Shown here: positions 36,675 to 45,546 of the stretch, piece by piece | Position numbering within the stretch: the stretch's first letter is position 1 | How the letters are laid out: each line of letters opens with the position of its first letter | Assembly: GCF_030817415.1 (NCBI RefSeq) | Contig: NZ_JAUSZI010000002.1 | Coordinates: forward strand, 9,238,001-9,302,000 | DNA from: Streptomyces umbrinus | GTDB taxonomy: Bacteria; Actinomycetota; Actinomycetes; Streptomycetales; Streptomycetaceae | Direction of reading: 5' to 3' | Length of the DNA: 64,000 bases | Translations under genes and position numbers: made by a program | Notes under the pieces: model-generated | What the model was told of the DNA's origin: nothing | The model's database searches: none | What the model saw: only the letters and a program-made list of their open reading frames with translations

Positions 36675-37520
36675 GTGGAAGCCAACCCTCGTAGTACCGG
36701 GCGTCTGCCGGCTGCCTTCCTGACGCCCGGCTCGTCCTCGTTCATGGACTTCCTGTCCGAACACCAGCCGGCCATTCTCCCGGGCAACCGGCAGTTGCCG
36801 CCCATGAAGGGCGTCATCGAGGCACCGCACGGGACCACGATCGTGGCCGCCACGTTCCCCGGCGGTGTCGTGCTCGCGGGTGACCGTCGGGCCACCATGG
36901 GCAACATGATCGCCCAGCGTGACATCGAGAAGGTCTTCCCGGCCGACGAGTACTCGGCGGTGGGCATCGCCGGTACGGCCGGTCTGGCCGTGGAGATGGT
37001 GAAGCTGTTCCAGCTGGAACTGGAGCACTTCGAGAAGGTGGAGGGCGCCACGCTCTCCCTGGAGGGCAAGGCGAACCGCCTCTCCACGATGATCCGGTCC
37101 AACCTCGGCATGGCCATGCAGGGCCTAGCCGTGGTCCCGCTCTTCGCGGGGTACGACGTGGACCGCGAGAAGGGCCGCATCTTCTCGTACGACGTGACGG
37201 GCGGCCGCTCCGAGGAACACGGCTTCGCGGCCACGGGCTCCGGCTCGATCTTCGCCCGCGGCGCCATGAAGAAGCTCTATAGCAAGGACCTGACCGAAGA
37301 CCAGGCCACGACGCTCGTCGTACAGGCGCTGTACGACGCGGCCGACGACGACTCGGCGACCGGTGGTCCCGATGTCGCCCGCCGGATCTACCCGATCGTC
37401 ACCGTGATCACCGCAGACGGATTCCGTCGCCTCACCGACGACGAGTCCTCCGAGATCGCCCGCTCGATCCTGGAGCGGCGCCTTGAGCAGCCCGACGGCC
37501 CACGGGCCGCGCTGCTCTGA
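36675..37520 (+). CDS. prcB: 20S proteasome beta subunit
   Basis: A 281-residue catalytic subunit. The GTG at 36675 follows GGAAGG. A 53-residue propeptide ends at A-P-H-G and autocatalytic cleavage exposes Thr54 (T-T-I-V-A-A-T-F), the nucleophile; the supporting Asp (A-G-D-R-R) and Lys (near 86) are in place. The propeptide length equals that of the S. coelicolor protein. prcA follows 57 bp downstream, so the two form an operon. A gene found between pup and prcB in some streptomycetes is absent. Confidence 0.96.
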   Translation: MEANPRSTGRLPAAFLTPGSSSFMDFLSEHQPAILPGNRQLPPMKGVIEAPHGTTIVAATFPGGVVLAGDRRATMGNMIAQRDIEKVFPADEYSAVGIAGTAGLAVEMVKLFQLELEHFEKVEGATLSLEGKANRLSTMIRSNLGMAMQGLAVVPLFAGYDVDREKGRIFSYDVTGGRSEEHGFAATGSGSIFARGAMKKLYSKDLTEDQATTLVVQALYDAADDDSATGGPDVARRIYPIVTVITADGFRRLTDDESSEIARSILERRLEQPDGPRAALL

Positions 37521-37577
37521 CAGCGGACCTCTTGTCAAGGTGATCGAGTGACTTCCACAGAAAGGGACGGATAGCCG

Positions 37578-38324
37578 GTGTCGACGCCGTTCTATGTATC
37601 ACCCCAGCAGGCCATGGCCGACCGGGCGGAATACGCCCGCAAGGGCATCGCCCGTGGCCGCAGCCTCGTCGTGCTGCAGTTCGCCGACGGCATCGTGTTC
37701 GTCGGCGAGAACCCGTCCCGTGCGCTGCACAAGTTCAGCGAGATCTATGACCGGATCGGTTTCGCTGCCGCAGGCAAATACAACGAATACGAGAACCTCC
37801 GGATCGGCGGCGTCCGTTACGCCGATCTCCGGGGCTACACCTACGACCGTGACGACGTGACCGCCCGCGGTCTTGCCAATGTCTACGCCCAGACGCTCGG
37901 CACGATCTTCTCCTCCGCGGCGGAGAAGCCGTACGAGGTGGAGCTGGTCGTCGCCGAGGTGGGGGAGACCCCCGAGGGCGACCAGATCTACCGCCTTCCG
38001 CACGACGGGTCGATCGTGGACGAGCACGGCTCGGTCGCGGTCGGCGGCAACGCCGAGCAGATCAGCACCTACCTGGACCAGCAGCACCAGGAGGGGATGT
38101 CGCTCGCCGAGGCGCTCAAGCTGGCCGTTCAGGCGCTGTCGCGCGACACGAACGGCACTGAGCGGGAGATTCCCGCGGAGCGGCTGGAGGTCGCGGTGCT
38201 GGACCGTACGCGGCCGCAGCAGCGCAAGTTCAAGCGGATCACCGGGCGGCAGCTCGGTCGGTTGCTGGAGGAGGGCGGGGCTTCCACCGCTGCGGAGGCC
38301 GAGGACCCGGAGGACGAGGACTGA
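37578..38324 (+). CDS. prcA: 20S proteasome alpha subunit
   Basis: A 248-residue structural subunit of the outer rings. The GTG at 37578 starts [16 protein letters not shown], the gate-forming N-terminus. The proteasome alpha signature is at residues 12-35. The C-terminal 15 residues ([17 protein letters not shown]) are acidic. It overlaps nothing; its terminator, 24 bases downstream, has been split by an IS30-family element. Confidence 0.95.
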   Translation: MSTPFYVSPQQAMADRAEYARKGIARGRSLVVLQFADGIVFVGENPSRALHKFSEIYDRIGFAAAGKYNEYENLRIGGVRYADLRGYTYDRDDVTARGLANVYAQTLGTIFSSAAEKPYEVELVVAEVGETPEGDQIYRLPHDGSIVDEHGSVAVGGNAEQISTYLDQQHQEGMSLAEALKLAVQALSRDTNGTEREIPAERLEVAVLDRTRPQQRKFKRITGRQLGRLLEEGGASTAAEAEDPEDED

Positions 38325-38366
38325 CCTCCTCGACCTGATTGAACCTTGTGTGCCCCCGGCCTTTTG

Positions 38367-39670
38367 GCGAATTCGAGGGGTCGTTGCAACACGTGGTCGG
38401 TTGTTCAGGCCGCGAGTAGTTTAGACAGGCGCTCGGCTGGGGTTTCCCAGCCGAGCGTTTTGCGTGGGCGGCTGTTGAGTTCGGCGGCGGCTGCGTCCAG
38501 GTGCTTGCGGGTGTGGACGGACAGGTCGGTGCCCTTGGGGAAGTACTGCCGCAGCAGGCCGTTGGTGTTCTCGTTCGAGCCGCGCTGCCAGGGACTGGCC
38601 GGGTTGCAGAAGTAGACCGGGATGTCGGTGGCGATGGTGAATGCCTGGTGGGCGGCCATCTCCGAGCCCTGGTCCCAGGTGAGGGAACGCCGCAGGTGGG
38701 GCGGCAGGGTTTGGACGGTTTCCACGAGAGCGTCGCGGGTGCTGGCCGCGCTGTGGTCGATGGGCAGGTGGACCAGCATCACGTAACGGGTGGTGCGTTC
38801 GACGAGTGTGCCGATCGCCGATTTGTGGTCCTTGCCGATGATGAGGTCGCCTTCCCAGTGTCCTGGGACGGCCCGGTCGTCGGCTTCTGCCGGGCGGTCG
38901 CTGACCATGACCATGTTCGGGATCGATCGGGGCTGGCGCTTGTATGCCTGCCGGTGAGGACGTCGGCGGGCGCGTCCGCTGCGCAGGGCGCGGGCCAGTT
39001 CCCGGCGCAGTTCGCCCCGTCCCTGGACGTAGAGGGCCTGGTAGATCGTCTCGTGGGTCACGTGCATCTCCGGCCGGCTGGGGAACCGTATGCGCAGAGC
39101 GTGGCAGATCTGTTCCGGGCTCCACCGCAGGGTCAGGTGGTCCTGGACGAAGTCCCGCAGTTCGGCGCTCTGGCCGATCTTCCCCGGCTTGGGGCGGGGC
39201 CGGCGGGCGTCGGCGCGGGCCTGGGCGGCGTGGGGCCGGTACTGGCCGTTGGTGGGATGCCGGTTGCGGCGGATCTCCCTGCTGATGGTCGAGGGGCTGC
39301 GGCCCAGCTCGGCGGCGATCGCGCGGATGGTGGTTCTCTCGCGGAGCCGGTCGGCTATGTGGATGCGGTCAGCCTCGCGCAGGTAGCGGGAAGGGCCAGA
39401 AGGAGGCGGCGCCTCCTGGTAGATCGGAGGCGCCGCCTTCTTCCGGCCGACGTTCGCGTGTGAACCGTTACGCCATCTTTTGCCGGTCCGCAGGTTGATG
39501 CCGACGATTCGGCAGGCTTCCTGACTGCTCACGCCTTGCTGCATGAGCTGGAAGTATGCGGCCCGTTCCCGGTCCAGCTTCTTCGGCCCCTGCCGCTGGC
39601 GTTCCTTGCGTACTTCGAAGTCCATCGCATCCCCTGACTGGGGGTGTTGCGACGACCACTAGAACTCAAG
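38367..39670 (-). mobile_element. IS30-family insertion sequence, 1.3 kb
   Basis: One transposase gene bounded by imperfect inverted repeats of about 26 bases (inner parts 38369-38392 and 39644-39667, 20 of 24 identical). TTTG occurs directly outside both ends (38363-38366 and 39671-39674), consistent with a 4-bp target duplication. The element sits in the loop of the prcBA terminator. Both ends and the reading frame are intact, so the copy may be active. Confidence 0.85.
38405..39625 (-). CDS. IS30-family transposase
   Basis: A 406-residue DDE transposase covering nearly the entire element. The N-terminal helix-turn-helix (T-I-R-A-I-A-A-E-L-G-R-S-P-S-T-I-S-R-E-I-R-R-N) is characteristic of IS30. 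The catalytic residues are in H-W-E-G-D-L-I-I-G, T-W-D-Q-G-S-E-M and R-G-S-N-E-N-T-N-G-L-L-R-Q-Y-F-P-K-G-T. Full length with no frameshift. It is orientated against prcA. Confidence 0.93.
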   Translation of the reverse strand: MDFEVRKERQRQGPKKLDRERAAYFQLMQQGVSSQEACRIVGINLRTGKRWRNGSHANVGRKKAAPPIYQEAPPPSGPSRYLREADRIHIADRLRERTTIRAIAAELGRSPSTISREIRRNRHPTNGQYRPHAAQARADARRPRPKPGKIGQSAELRDFVQDHLTLRWSPEQICHALRIRFPSRPEMHVTHETIYQALYVQGRGELRRELARALRSGRARRRPHRQAYKRQPRSIPNMVMVSDRPAEADDRAVPGHWEGDLIIGKDHKSAIGTLVERTTRYVMLVHLPIDHSAASTRDALVETVQTLPPHLRRSLTWDQGSEMAAHQAFTIATDIPVYFCNPASPWQRGSNENTNGLLRQYFPKGTDLSVHTRKHLDAAAAELNSRPRKTLGWETPAERLSKLLAA

Positions 39671-39738
39671 TTTGCAGGCCGGGGGCACACGGTGTTTCGG
39701 GGCTGCGGGAAGGTGTTCTGTGTGCGGGTCCGTGGGGG

Positions 39739-39905
39739 CTTGTCGCGCAGTTCCCCGCGCCCCTTGAGGGGCAGAGGCCGGTGGTCGTGTGCGGGTGGTT
39801 CTGGGCTGAGCGCGCAGTTCCCCGCGCCCCTGATGGTGTAAGGCCGGTGGGCCGTGTGCGGGCTGTGGTGGGTTGAGCGCGCCGTTCCCCGCGCCCCTTA
39901 CGGGG
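39739..39905 (-). repeat. three tandem copies of a dispersed Streptomyces element
   Basis: Three cores of the type CGCG(C/A)(A/C)GTTCCCCGCGCCCC occur near 39744, 39811 and 39877, with a period of about 67 bp. Between them lie similar GGCCGGTGG-TCGTGTGCGGG segments. The last copy abuts the LacI-regulator stop codon (39898-39900). No coding potential. Confidence 0.7.
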
Positions 39906-40914
39906 CTGCTGGTGGGGCTGTGGAGCCTCGGACCACCAGGTGTACCGGGATGTCCTCGGCGGTGGGCTCGCGGGCGTTCAGGACGGCCAGGAGGGCTTCC
40001 ATGCCGCGTTCGCCGAAGAGGTCGGCGTCGAGGCGGACCGTCGTGAGTTCCGGGTCCAGGGCCGTGGCGAGGGCCAGGTCGTCGAGGCCGGTGACGGAGA
40101 GGTCGTCGGGGATGCGCAGGCCAAGGCGGCGGGCGGCCTTGTAGGCGCCGGCGGCCAGTTTGTCGTCGTCGCAGACCACGGCGGTGGGGCGGGAGCCGGG
40201 GGCGGCCAGGGCGGTCTCGGCGGCGGCCAGGGCGCCGTCGATGGAGATCGGGGCGGGGGCCGTGCGGAGTTCCGTGCCCGGGACCGCGGCCAGGCGCTCG
40301 GCGAGTTCGCGGGCGCGAATCTCGAAGGTCCAGGACGGGATGTCCGCCGCCAGGTGCAGGAAACGGCGGTGCCCCAGGCCCAGCAGGTGCTCCGCGACCT
40401 GCCGTACGCCGTCGCGGATGTCGAGGTTGACCGTTGCCGCGCCCGTGCTGCCCGCCGGATCGCTGTCGAGCATCACCAGGGGCAACTGGTCGCCGCGGAT
40501 CGCCGTGAGGGCGTCGGCGGCCATGGAGGAGGCGATGACACCGTCCAGGGCGGCCTGTGCGGATGCGAAGGGATCCCGGGCCGGACCGATGCCCTCGGGG
40601 GAGGGGTAGAGCACCACTCCGAAGCCGTGCTCGGCCGCCACTCGGGCCGCACCCGTGTAGACGCCGGCGAAGAACTCGGTCGTCAGGGCGGGGACCACCA
40701 GCAGGACCGTACGCGTGCTGCCCAGGCGCAGATTGCGGGCCGCCAGGTTCGGCCGGTAGCCGAGCTCCCGCGCGGCCTCCCGTACGCGCTCCGCCGTCCG
40801 TTCGGAGACCCGCCCGCGCCACTTGTCGCCGAGCACCAGCGAAACGGCCGCCTGCGACACTCCCGCGGCCTGGGCGACGTCACGGCTCGTGGGGCGGGGG
40901 CTGCCTGCTGCCAC
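39898..40914 (-). CDS. LacI-family transcriptional regulator
   Basis: A 338-residue repressor. The GTG at 40914 gives V-A-A-G-S-P-R-P-T-S-R-D-V; the open frame running to 42303 is antisense to the MFS gene and is spurious. The DNA-binding helix-turn-helix is T-S-R-D-V-A-Q-A-A-G-V-S-Q-A-A-V-S (residues 9-25) with hinge Y-R-P-N-L-A-A-R-N-L; the periplasmic-binding-type effector domain covers 60-335. It is divergent from the MFS transporter with about 140 bp between, including a palindromic candidate operator. Effector unknown, probably a sugar-like or exported ligand. Confidence 0.9.
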   Translation of the reverse strand: MAAGSPRPTSRDVAQAAGVSQAAVSLVLGDKWRGRVSERTAERVREAARELGYRPNLAARNLRLGSTRTVLLVVPALTTEFFAGVYTGAARVAAEHGFGVVLYPSPEGIGPARDPFASAQAALDGVIASSMAADALTAIRGDQLPLVMLDSDPAGSTGAATVNLDIRDGVRQVAEHLLGLGHRRFLHLAADIPSWTFEIRARELAERLAAVPGTELRTAPAPISIDGALAAAETALAAPGSRPTAVVCDDDKLAAGAYKAARRLGLRIPDDLSVTGLDDLALATALDPELTTVRLDADLFGERGMEALLAVLNAREPTAEDIPVHLVVRGSTAPPAAP

Positions 40915-40958
40915 CGGTGACCTGTCTTTCTGCTGGACTCGCGGACAGCGCACATGGT

Positions 40959-40986
40959 ACGTATGACGAGCGAAGTTATACGTAAC
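40959..40986. promoter_or_regulatory. candidate LacI-type operator between regulator and MFS gene
   Basis: ACGTAT (40959-40964) is mirrored by ATACGT (40978-40983), and GTTATACGTAAC (40975-40986) is itself a near-palindrome. The position between divergent starts fits joint control by the LacI-family protein. Confidence 0.4.
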
Positions 40987-41052
40987 ACTTACGAGGTCTC
41001 CGGCGGCGCGGACGGGAGAACTCGGGCATTCTGGAGCCGAAAGGGGCGGGGC

Positions 41053-42312
41053 ATGGCCACCGGTTATCTGGAGATCCTCCGGGCGAAACACGCCATGCGG
41101 CTGCTCGTCGGCACCCTGGTGGGCCGGCTGCCGAACGCGACCTCCGCGATCGCCATCGTGCTGTTCATCCGTGCCGAGGGCGGCAGCTACAGCCTCGCCG
41201 GAGCGCTTGCCGCGGTCTACGGAGTGGCCAACGCCGTGGGCCAGCCGCTGCTCGGCCGTCTGGTGGACCTCTACGGGCAGCCGCGGATCCAGTTGCCCGC
41301 CGCGCTCGTCTCCGCCCTCGCCACCACCGTGTTCGCCCTCACCGGCACTGAGGTGCTTCCGCTCGCGTACGCCCTCATAGCCGTCGCCGGACTCTTCACG
41401 CCGCCCCTGGAAGGCGGTCTGCGGGCGCTGTGGCCCTCCGTCCTCCGTAAGGAGGACCAGGTGCACACGGCGTACGCGATGGACGCGGTGGCCCAGGAAG
41501 TCATGTTCACCGTCGGGCCGTTGCTCGTGACGCTGTGCGTGGCCCTGTGGTCCGCGCAGGCCGCGCTGATCATCCTCAACGTCATCGGGGTGCTGGGCGC
41601 GCTCTCCGTGGTCGTCTCGCGGCCCTCGCGCGCGTGGCGTTCGGCGCCGCGCGAGGCGCACTGGCTCGGCGCGCTGCGCTCGCCCGGGCTCATCGCCCTG
41701 CTCGGCGCGTTCCTTTTTGTCGGAATGGCGCTCGGTTCCATCACGGTCGCGAGCGTGTCGTACGCGGACGACCACGGCGGCGACGCGACCTACGGCTGGC
41801 TGATGTCCGCCATCGGGCTCGGCGCGCTCGTCGGCGGCACGGTCTACGGGGCGCGGCAGTGGGGCGGCGCGCCGGAGCGGCGACTGCGCGCGCTCGTCGC
41901 TCTTCTGGCGGTCTGTTATCTGCCGCTGATGATCATGCCGGACGCGGTCGCCATGACGGCGCTGATGGCCCTTGCCGGCGTCTTCCTCGCACCCTGTATC
42001 GCCTGCGCGTTCATCCTCGTCGACCGGCACGCGCCGAGGGGCACGGTCACCGAGGCGTTCTCCTGGCTCGTGACGACGTTCACCGTGGGAGCGTCCGTCG
42101 GGACGGGCCTCGCGGGACCGGTCATCGAGTGGGGCGGAGCCGTCCGGGGCTTCGCCGTATCGGCTGTCGCCGGAGGCGCCGCGCTGCTCGTTCTGCTGGC
42201 CACGGGGCGGGTCCTCGCAGCTACGGGCGGGGGCACGGTGGTCGAGGGCGGTTCGGAAAATGATCGAAACGGTGCCCCCGAACCCCGTTTCAGCACAGGC
42301 CATCAGGCGTAA
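41053..42312 (+). CDS. MFS transporter
   Basis: A 419-residue major-facilitator protein with twelve hydrophobic segments. The ATG at 41053 follows AAGGGGCGGGG; an earlier in-frame start at 40954 lies in the operator region. The loop motif G-R-L-V-D-L-Y-G-Q-P-R (residues about 68-78) corresponds to the conserved motif A. It resembles the drug/sugar efflux groups, but no substrate is predictable. Control by the divergent LacI-family regulator is likely. Its stop lies just ahead of the pafA promoter, whose -10 overlaps the stop codon. Confidence 0.85.
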   Translation: MATGYLEILRAKHAMRLLVGTLVGRLPNATSAIAIVLFIRAEGGSYSLAGALAAVYGVANAVGQPLLGRLVDLYGQPRIQLPAALVSALATTVFALTGTEVLPLAYALIAVAGLFTPPLEGGLRALWPSVLRKEDQVHTAYAMDAVAQEVMFTVGPLLVTLCVALWSAQAALIILNVIGVLGALSVVVSRPSRAWRSAPREAHWLGALRSPGLIALLGAFLFVGMALGSITVASVSYADDHGGDATYGWLMSAIGLGALVGGTVYGARQWGGAPERRLRALVALLAVCYLPLMIMPDAVAMTALMALAGVFLAPCIACAFILVDRHAPRGTVTEAFSWLVTTFTVGASVGTGLAGPVIEWGGAVRGFAVSAVAGGAALLVLLATGRVLAATGGGTVVEGGSENDRNGAPEPRFSTGHQA

Positions 42313-42315
42313 TGT
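42310..42315 (+). promoter_or_regulatory. -10 TAATGT of pafA, probably leaderless
   Basis: TAATGT begins on the stop codon of the MFS gene and is six bases before the pafA ATG at 42322; no Shine-Dalgarno sequence is present. Confidence 0.5.
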
Positions 42316-42321
42316 TCAGTC

Positions 42322-43683
42322 ATGGACCGCCGCATTTTCGGGCTGGAGAACGAGTACGGCGTCACGTGTACGTTCAGGGGACAGCGACGCCTGTCTCCCG
42401 ACGAGGTGGCGCGGTACCTCTTCCGCCGTGTCGTGTCATGGGGCCGCAGCAGCAATGTCTTTCTGCGAAACGGCGCCCGCCTCTATCTCGACGTGGGATC
42501 ACATCCGGAATACGCGACACCCGAATGTGACAACGTGACGGAACTGGTCACCCACGACAAGGCCGGCGAGCGCATTCTGGAAGGACTCCTGGTAGACGCC
42601 GAACGACGCCTGCACGAGGAAGGAATCGCGGGCGACGTCTACCTCTTCAAGAACAACACCGACTCGGCGGGCAACTCCTACGGCTGCCACGAGAACTATC
42701 TGGTGGCCCGTCACGGGGAGTTCTCCCGGCTCGCGGACATCCTCATTCCGTTCCTCGTCACGAGGCAGCTTCTCTGCGGTGCCGGCAAGGTGCTGCAGAC
42801 CCCGCGTGGTGCCGTGTACTGCGTCAGCCAGCGGGCCGAGCACATCTGGGAGGGCGTCTCCTCGGCGACGACCCGCTCCCGGCCGATCATCAACACCCGG
42901 GACGAGCCGCACGCGGACGCCGAGCGCTACCGCCGACTGCACGTCATCGTCGGCGACTCGAACATGTCCGAGACGACCATGCTCCTCAAGGTCGGCGCCA
43001 CCGACCTCGTGCTGCGCATGATCGAGGCGGGCACGGTGATGCGGGACCTGACCCTGGAGAACCCGATCCGGGCCATCCGCGAGGTCAGCCACGACATCAC
43101 GGGCCGGCGCAAGGTGCGCCTGGCCAGCGGCCGCGAGGCCTCGGCTCTTGAGGTGCAGCGCGAGTACTACGAGAAGGCAGTGGACTTCGTCGAGCGCCGC
43201 GGTATCCGTACCGGCGTCGTCGACCAGGTTCTGGAGCTGTGGGGCCGCACGCTCGACTCGATCGAGTCAGAGGACCTCGACCGGATCGGTACCGAAATCG
43301 ACTGGGTGATGAAGTACAAGCTCATCGAGCGGTACCGCGCCAAGCACAACATGACGATGTCGCACCCGCGTGTCGCTCAGATAGACCTCGCCTACCACGA
43401 CATCCACCGTCGCCGGGGTCTCTACTACCTGCTGGAGAAGCGGGGCCAAGCCGCCCGGATCTGCAACGACTTGAAGATCTTCGAGGGCAAGTCCGTACCG
43501 CCGCAGACCACTCGGGCCCGGCTGCGCGGCGACTTCATCCGGCGCGCCCAGGAACAGCGTCGTGATTTCACCGTCGACTGGGTCCACCTGAAGCTCAACG
43601 ACCAGGCACAGCGCACCGTGTTGTGCAAGGACCCGTTCCGTTCCGTCGACGACCGGGTGGAGAAGCTCATCGCCGGAATGTGA
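42322..43683 (+). CDS. pafA: Pup ligase PafA
   Basis: A 453-residue glutamine-synthetase-like ligase that activates the C-terminal glutamate of Pup with ATP and links it to substrate lysines. The N-terminus [15 protein letters not shown] is the family hallmark (Glu residues bind Mg-ATP). It is a paralogue of dop: both share L-Y-x-D-x-x-x-H-P-E-Y, Y-K/F-K-N-N-T-D and [15 protein letters not shown]. The Dop-specific loop is absent. It is separated from the other Pup genes by the IS and the LacI/MFS pair. Terminator at 43722. Confidence 0.96.
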   Translation: MDRRIFGLENEYGVTCTFRGQRRLSPDEVARYLFRRVVSWGRSSNVFLRNGARLYLDVGSHPEYATPECDNVTELVTHDKAGERILEGLLVDAERRLHEEGIAGDVYLFKNNTDSAGNSYGCHENYLVARHGEFSRLADILIPFLVTRQLLCGAGKVLQTPRGAVYCVSQRAEHIWEGVSSATTRSRPIINTRDEPHADAERYRRLHVIVGDSNMSETTMLLKVGATDLVLRMIEAGTVMRDLTLENPIRAIREVSHDITGRRKVRLASGREASALEVQREYYEKAVDFVERRGIRTGVVDQVLELWGRTLDSIESEDLDRIGTEIDWVMKYKLIERYRAKHNMTMSHPRVAQIDLAYHDIHRRRGLYYLLEKRGQAARICNDLKIFEGKSVPPQTTRARLRGDFIRRAQEQRRDFTVDWVHLKLNDQAQRTVLCKDPFRSVDDRVEKLIAGM

Positions 43684-43721
43684 GTCAGGACGCGTCCGGT
43701 GTGATTCCGGAACGCAACGCG

Positions 43722-43752
43722 GGGCGCCGTACGTTTTCCGTACGGCGCCCTT
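43722..43752 (+). terminator. pafA terminator
   Basis: Twelve-base perfect stem (43722-43733 with 43739-43750), TTTTC loop, then TTCTC. Confidence 0.8.
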
Positions 43753-43813
43753 CTCACGTCGTAGAGTTGCGCGCACGCCATCAACCAAGATCGACCGATA
43801 CGAGGCCCCCACC

Positions 43814-44821
43814 GTGCGCCGACGCTCACTTCTCATCGCTGTCCCCGCTGGACTGGTCACTCTCGCCGGATGCGGTGACGACGACAAGTCGGACAAGGCC
43901 AAGTCCAGTGACAGCCCGTCCCCATCGGCTTCGCCCTCGGCCTCGGCGCCCCCGCCGCCGAAGATCGTCGACGGACCGCTGCCGGGCATCACCGGCGGTG
44001 AGAAGTTCGGTGAGAAGCCCACCGTCGCCAAGGGCAGCGGTGACCCCTCGAAGGACCTCGCGGTCGAGACGGTCATCGTGGGCACCGGCCGGACGGTCGC
44101 GGAGAACGACTTCGTCCAGGCCCACTACCTGGGCCAGATCTGGTCCTCGGCGAAGGTCTTCGACAACTCCTTCGACCGCAAGACGCCGCTGGTCATCCAG
44201 CTCGCCCAGGGTCAGATCATCGACGGCTGGCGCTACGCCCTCGCGGGCAAGAAGGTCGGCAGCCGCGTCGAGATGGCCGTGCCCCCGACCTGGGGCTACG
44301 GCACGTCGGGCAACGCCCAGGCGGGCATCAAGGGCACCGACACGCTGGTCTTCGTGGTCGACATCCAGCAGGCGTTCAACGGCAAGAGCTCCGCCAAGGG
44401 CACCGCCGTCGCGCAGGACAACATCGACCTGCCGAAGGTCGGCACCAACACCGACGGCAAGGCCCCCTCCATCGAGGTGCCGAAGAAGGCCGCGCCGAAG
44501 AAGCTCGTCGCCAACTACATCCTGGAGGGTGACGGGGACGAGGTCGCCGAGAGCGACAGCCTCCTCGTGCAGTACAAGGGCGTGCTGTGGGCGGACGGCA
44601 AGGAGTTCGACTCCTCGTACAGCCGCGGGCAGCTCACCTCGTTCCCGCTCGCACAGGTCGTGAAGGGCTGGGCGCAGGGCCTGACCGGCAAGAAGGTCGG
44701 CAGCCGGGTCCTCATCGTGATTCCGCCGGCGCTCGGCTACGGAGACAACCCGCCGCAGGGCAGCAGCATCAAGAAGGACTCGGTGCTCGTCTTCTCCGTC
44801 GACATCCTCGCGAAGATGTGA
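43814..44821 (+). CDS. lipoprotein with two FKBP-type prolyl isomerase domains
   Basis: A 335-residue exported foldase. The signal M-R-R-R-S-L-L-I-A-V-P-A-G-L-V-T-L-A-G-C ends in lipobox L-A-G-C; a Ser/Pro/Ala linker follows (residues 27-50). Two FKBP domains occupy about 80-190 and 215-335, each with an aromatic active-site pattern (V-F-D-N-S-F / E-F-D-S-S-Y, W-G-Y-G / L-G-Y-G). It probably assists folding of exported proteins. It is 130 bp from pafA and 85 bp from a second FKBP gene; the trio is conserved in streptomycetes. TAGAGT at 43763-43768 is a likely -10. Confidence 0.9.
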   Translation: MRRRSLLIAVPAGLVTLAGCGDDDKSDKAKSSDSPSPSASPSASAPPPPKIVDGPLPGITGGEKFGEKPTVAKGSGDPSKDLAVETVIVGTGRTVAENDFVQAHYLGQIWSSAKVFDNSFDRKTPLVIQLAQGQIIDGWRYALAGKKVGSRVEMAVPPTWGYGTSGNAQAGIKGTDTLVFVVDIQQAFNGKSSAKGTAVAQDNIDLPKVGTNTDGKAPSIEVPKKAAPKKLVANYILEGDGDEVAESDSLLVQYKGVLWADGKEFDSSYSRGQLTSFPLAQVVKGWAQGLTGKKVGSRVLIVIPPALGYGDNPPQGSSIKKDSVLVFSVDILAKM

Positions 44822-44906
44822 CCCCTTCGGGAATGCAAGACTGTCCGCGTTGCCTTGTCACAGAGGCGTCGCAAACACGTGCCGCAAACAAGCAGGAGCC
44901 AGAAAC

Positions 44907-45281
44907 GTGAGCATCGAGAAGCCCGAGATCGACTTCCCGGGCGGCGAGCCCCCGGCGGACCTCGAGATCAAGGACATCTGGGAGGGCGACGGCGAGGTGG
45001 CCAAGGCGGGCGACACCGTCTCCGTCCACTACGTCGGCGTGGCCTTCTCCTCCGGCGAGGAGTTCGACGCGTCCTGGAACCGCGGTACGCCGCTCCAATT
45101 CCAGCTCGGTGCCGGCCAGGTCATCGCGGGCTGGGACCAGGGCGTACAGGGCATGAAGGTCGGCGGACGCCGTCAGCTGACCATCCCCTCGCACCTCGCC
45201 TACGGCGAGCGTGGCGCCGGTGGCGGCCGTATCGCGCCCGGCGAGACGCTGATCTTCGTCTGCGACCTGGTCGCCGTCTGA
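44907..45281 (+). CDS. cytosolic FKBP-type peptidyl-prolyl isomerase
   Basis: A 124-residue single-domain FKBP, the usual length for the small cytosolic type. The GTG at 44907 is preceded by CAGGAG. Active-site residues are visible in V-H-Y-V-G, E-F-D-A-S-W, V-I-A-G-W-D-Q-G-V-Q-G-M-K-V-G-G-R-R and A-Y-G-E-R-G-A-G-G. No signal peptide, in contrast to its upstream neighbour, so the pair covers both compartments. Confidence 0.92.
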   Translation: MSIEKPEIDFPGGEPPADLEIKDIWEGDGEVAKAGDTVSVHYVGVAFSSGEEFDASWNRGTPLQFQLGAGQVIAGWDQGVQGMKVGGRRQLTIPSHLAYGERGAGGGRIAPGETLIFVCDLVAV

Positions 45282-45450
45282 GCCCTCGCGGAGGACCGGC
45301 CGGGGAGACCCGCGGTCCGGTCACCACGAGAGCCCGAGCACGACCCGATCACCACGAGGGCCGGAACCCGGCCCGGTGATCACGAAGTTCTGATCATGGT
45401 CCGATCTTCGTACGCCGTGTGACCGAGGTCCGACCGGACCCGATCACTTG

Positions 45451-45487
45451 GGGCCCATGCCAGTCCGGGCATGGGCCCTCGGCTTTT
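45451..45487 (+). terminator. terminator upstream of pafB
   Basis: Eleven-base perfect stem GGGCCCATGCC / GGCATGGGCCC with a six-base loop and a TCGGCTTTT tail, 170 bases after the FKBP stop. Confidence 0.8.
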
Positions 45488-45546
45488 GCCACGACACCCC
45501 GGGGCGGTACGGTCATCGGTCGGAAGCACCATAGGGAAGGGCATCG

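Larger units (their letters stand above)
38348..39690 (+). terminator. prcBA terminator split by the insertion sequence
   Basis: GTGTGCCCCCGGCCT (38348-38362) and its exact complement AGGCCGGGGGCACAC (39676-39690) flank the IS. Removing the element and one TTTG copy restores a 15-bp stem with a five-base TTTGC loop starting 24 bases after the prcA stop, followed by GGTGTTT. Confidence 0.8.

Noticed and set aside
39898..42303. 801-residue version of the LacI regulator
   Set aside because: The first ~460 codons are antisense to the MFS transporter and contain no domain; the GTG at 40914 gives a normal LacI protein.
44856..44890. TTGTCACAG upstream of the small FKBP gene as a second PafBC motif
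   Set aside because: It differs from TTGTCRGTG in the last positions and no TAnnnT lies at the required eight-base spacing.
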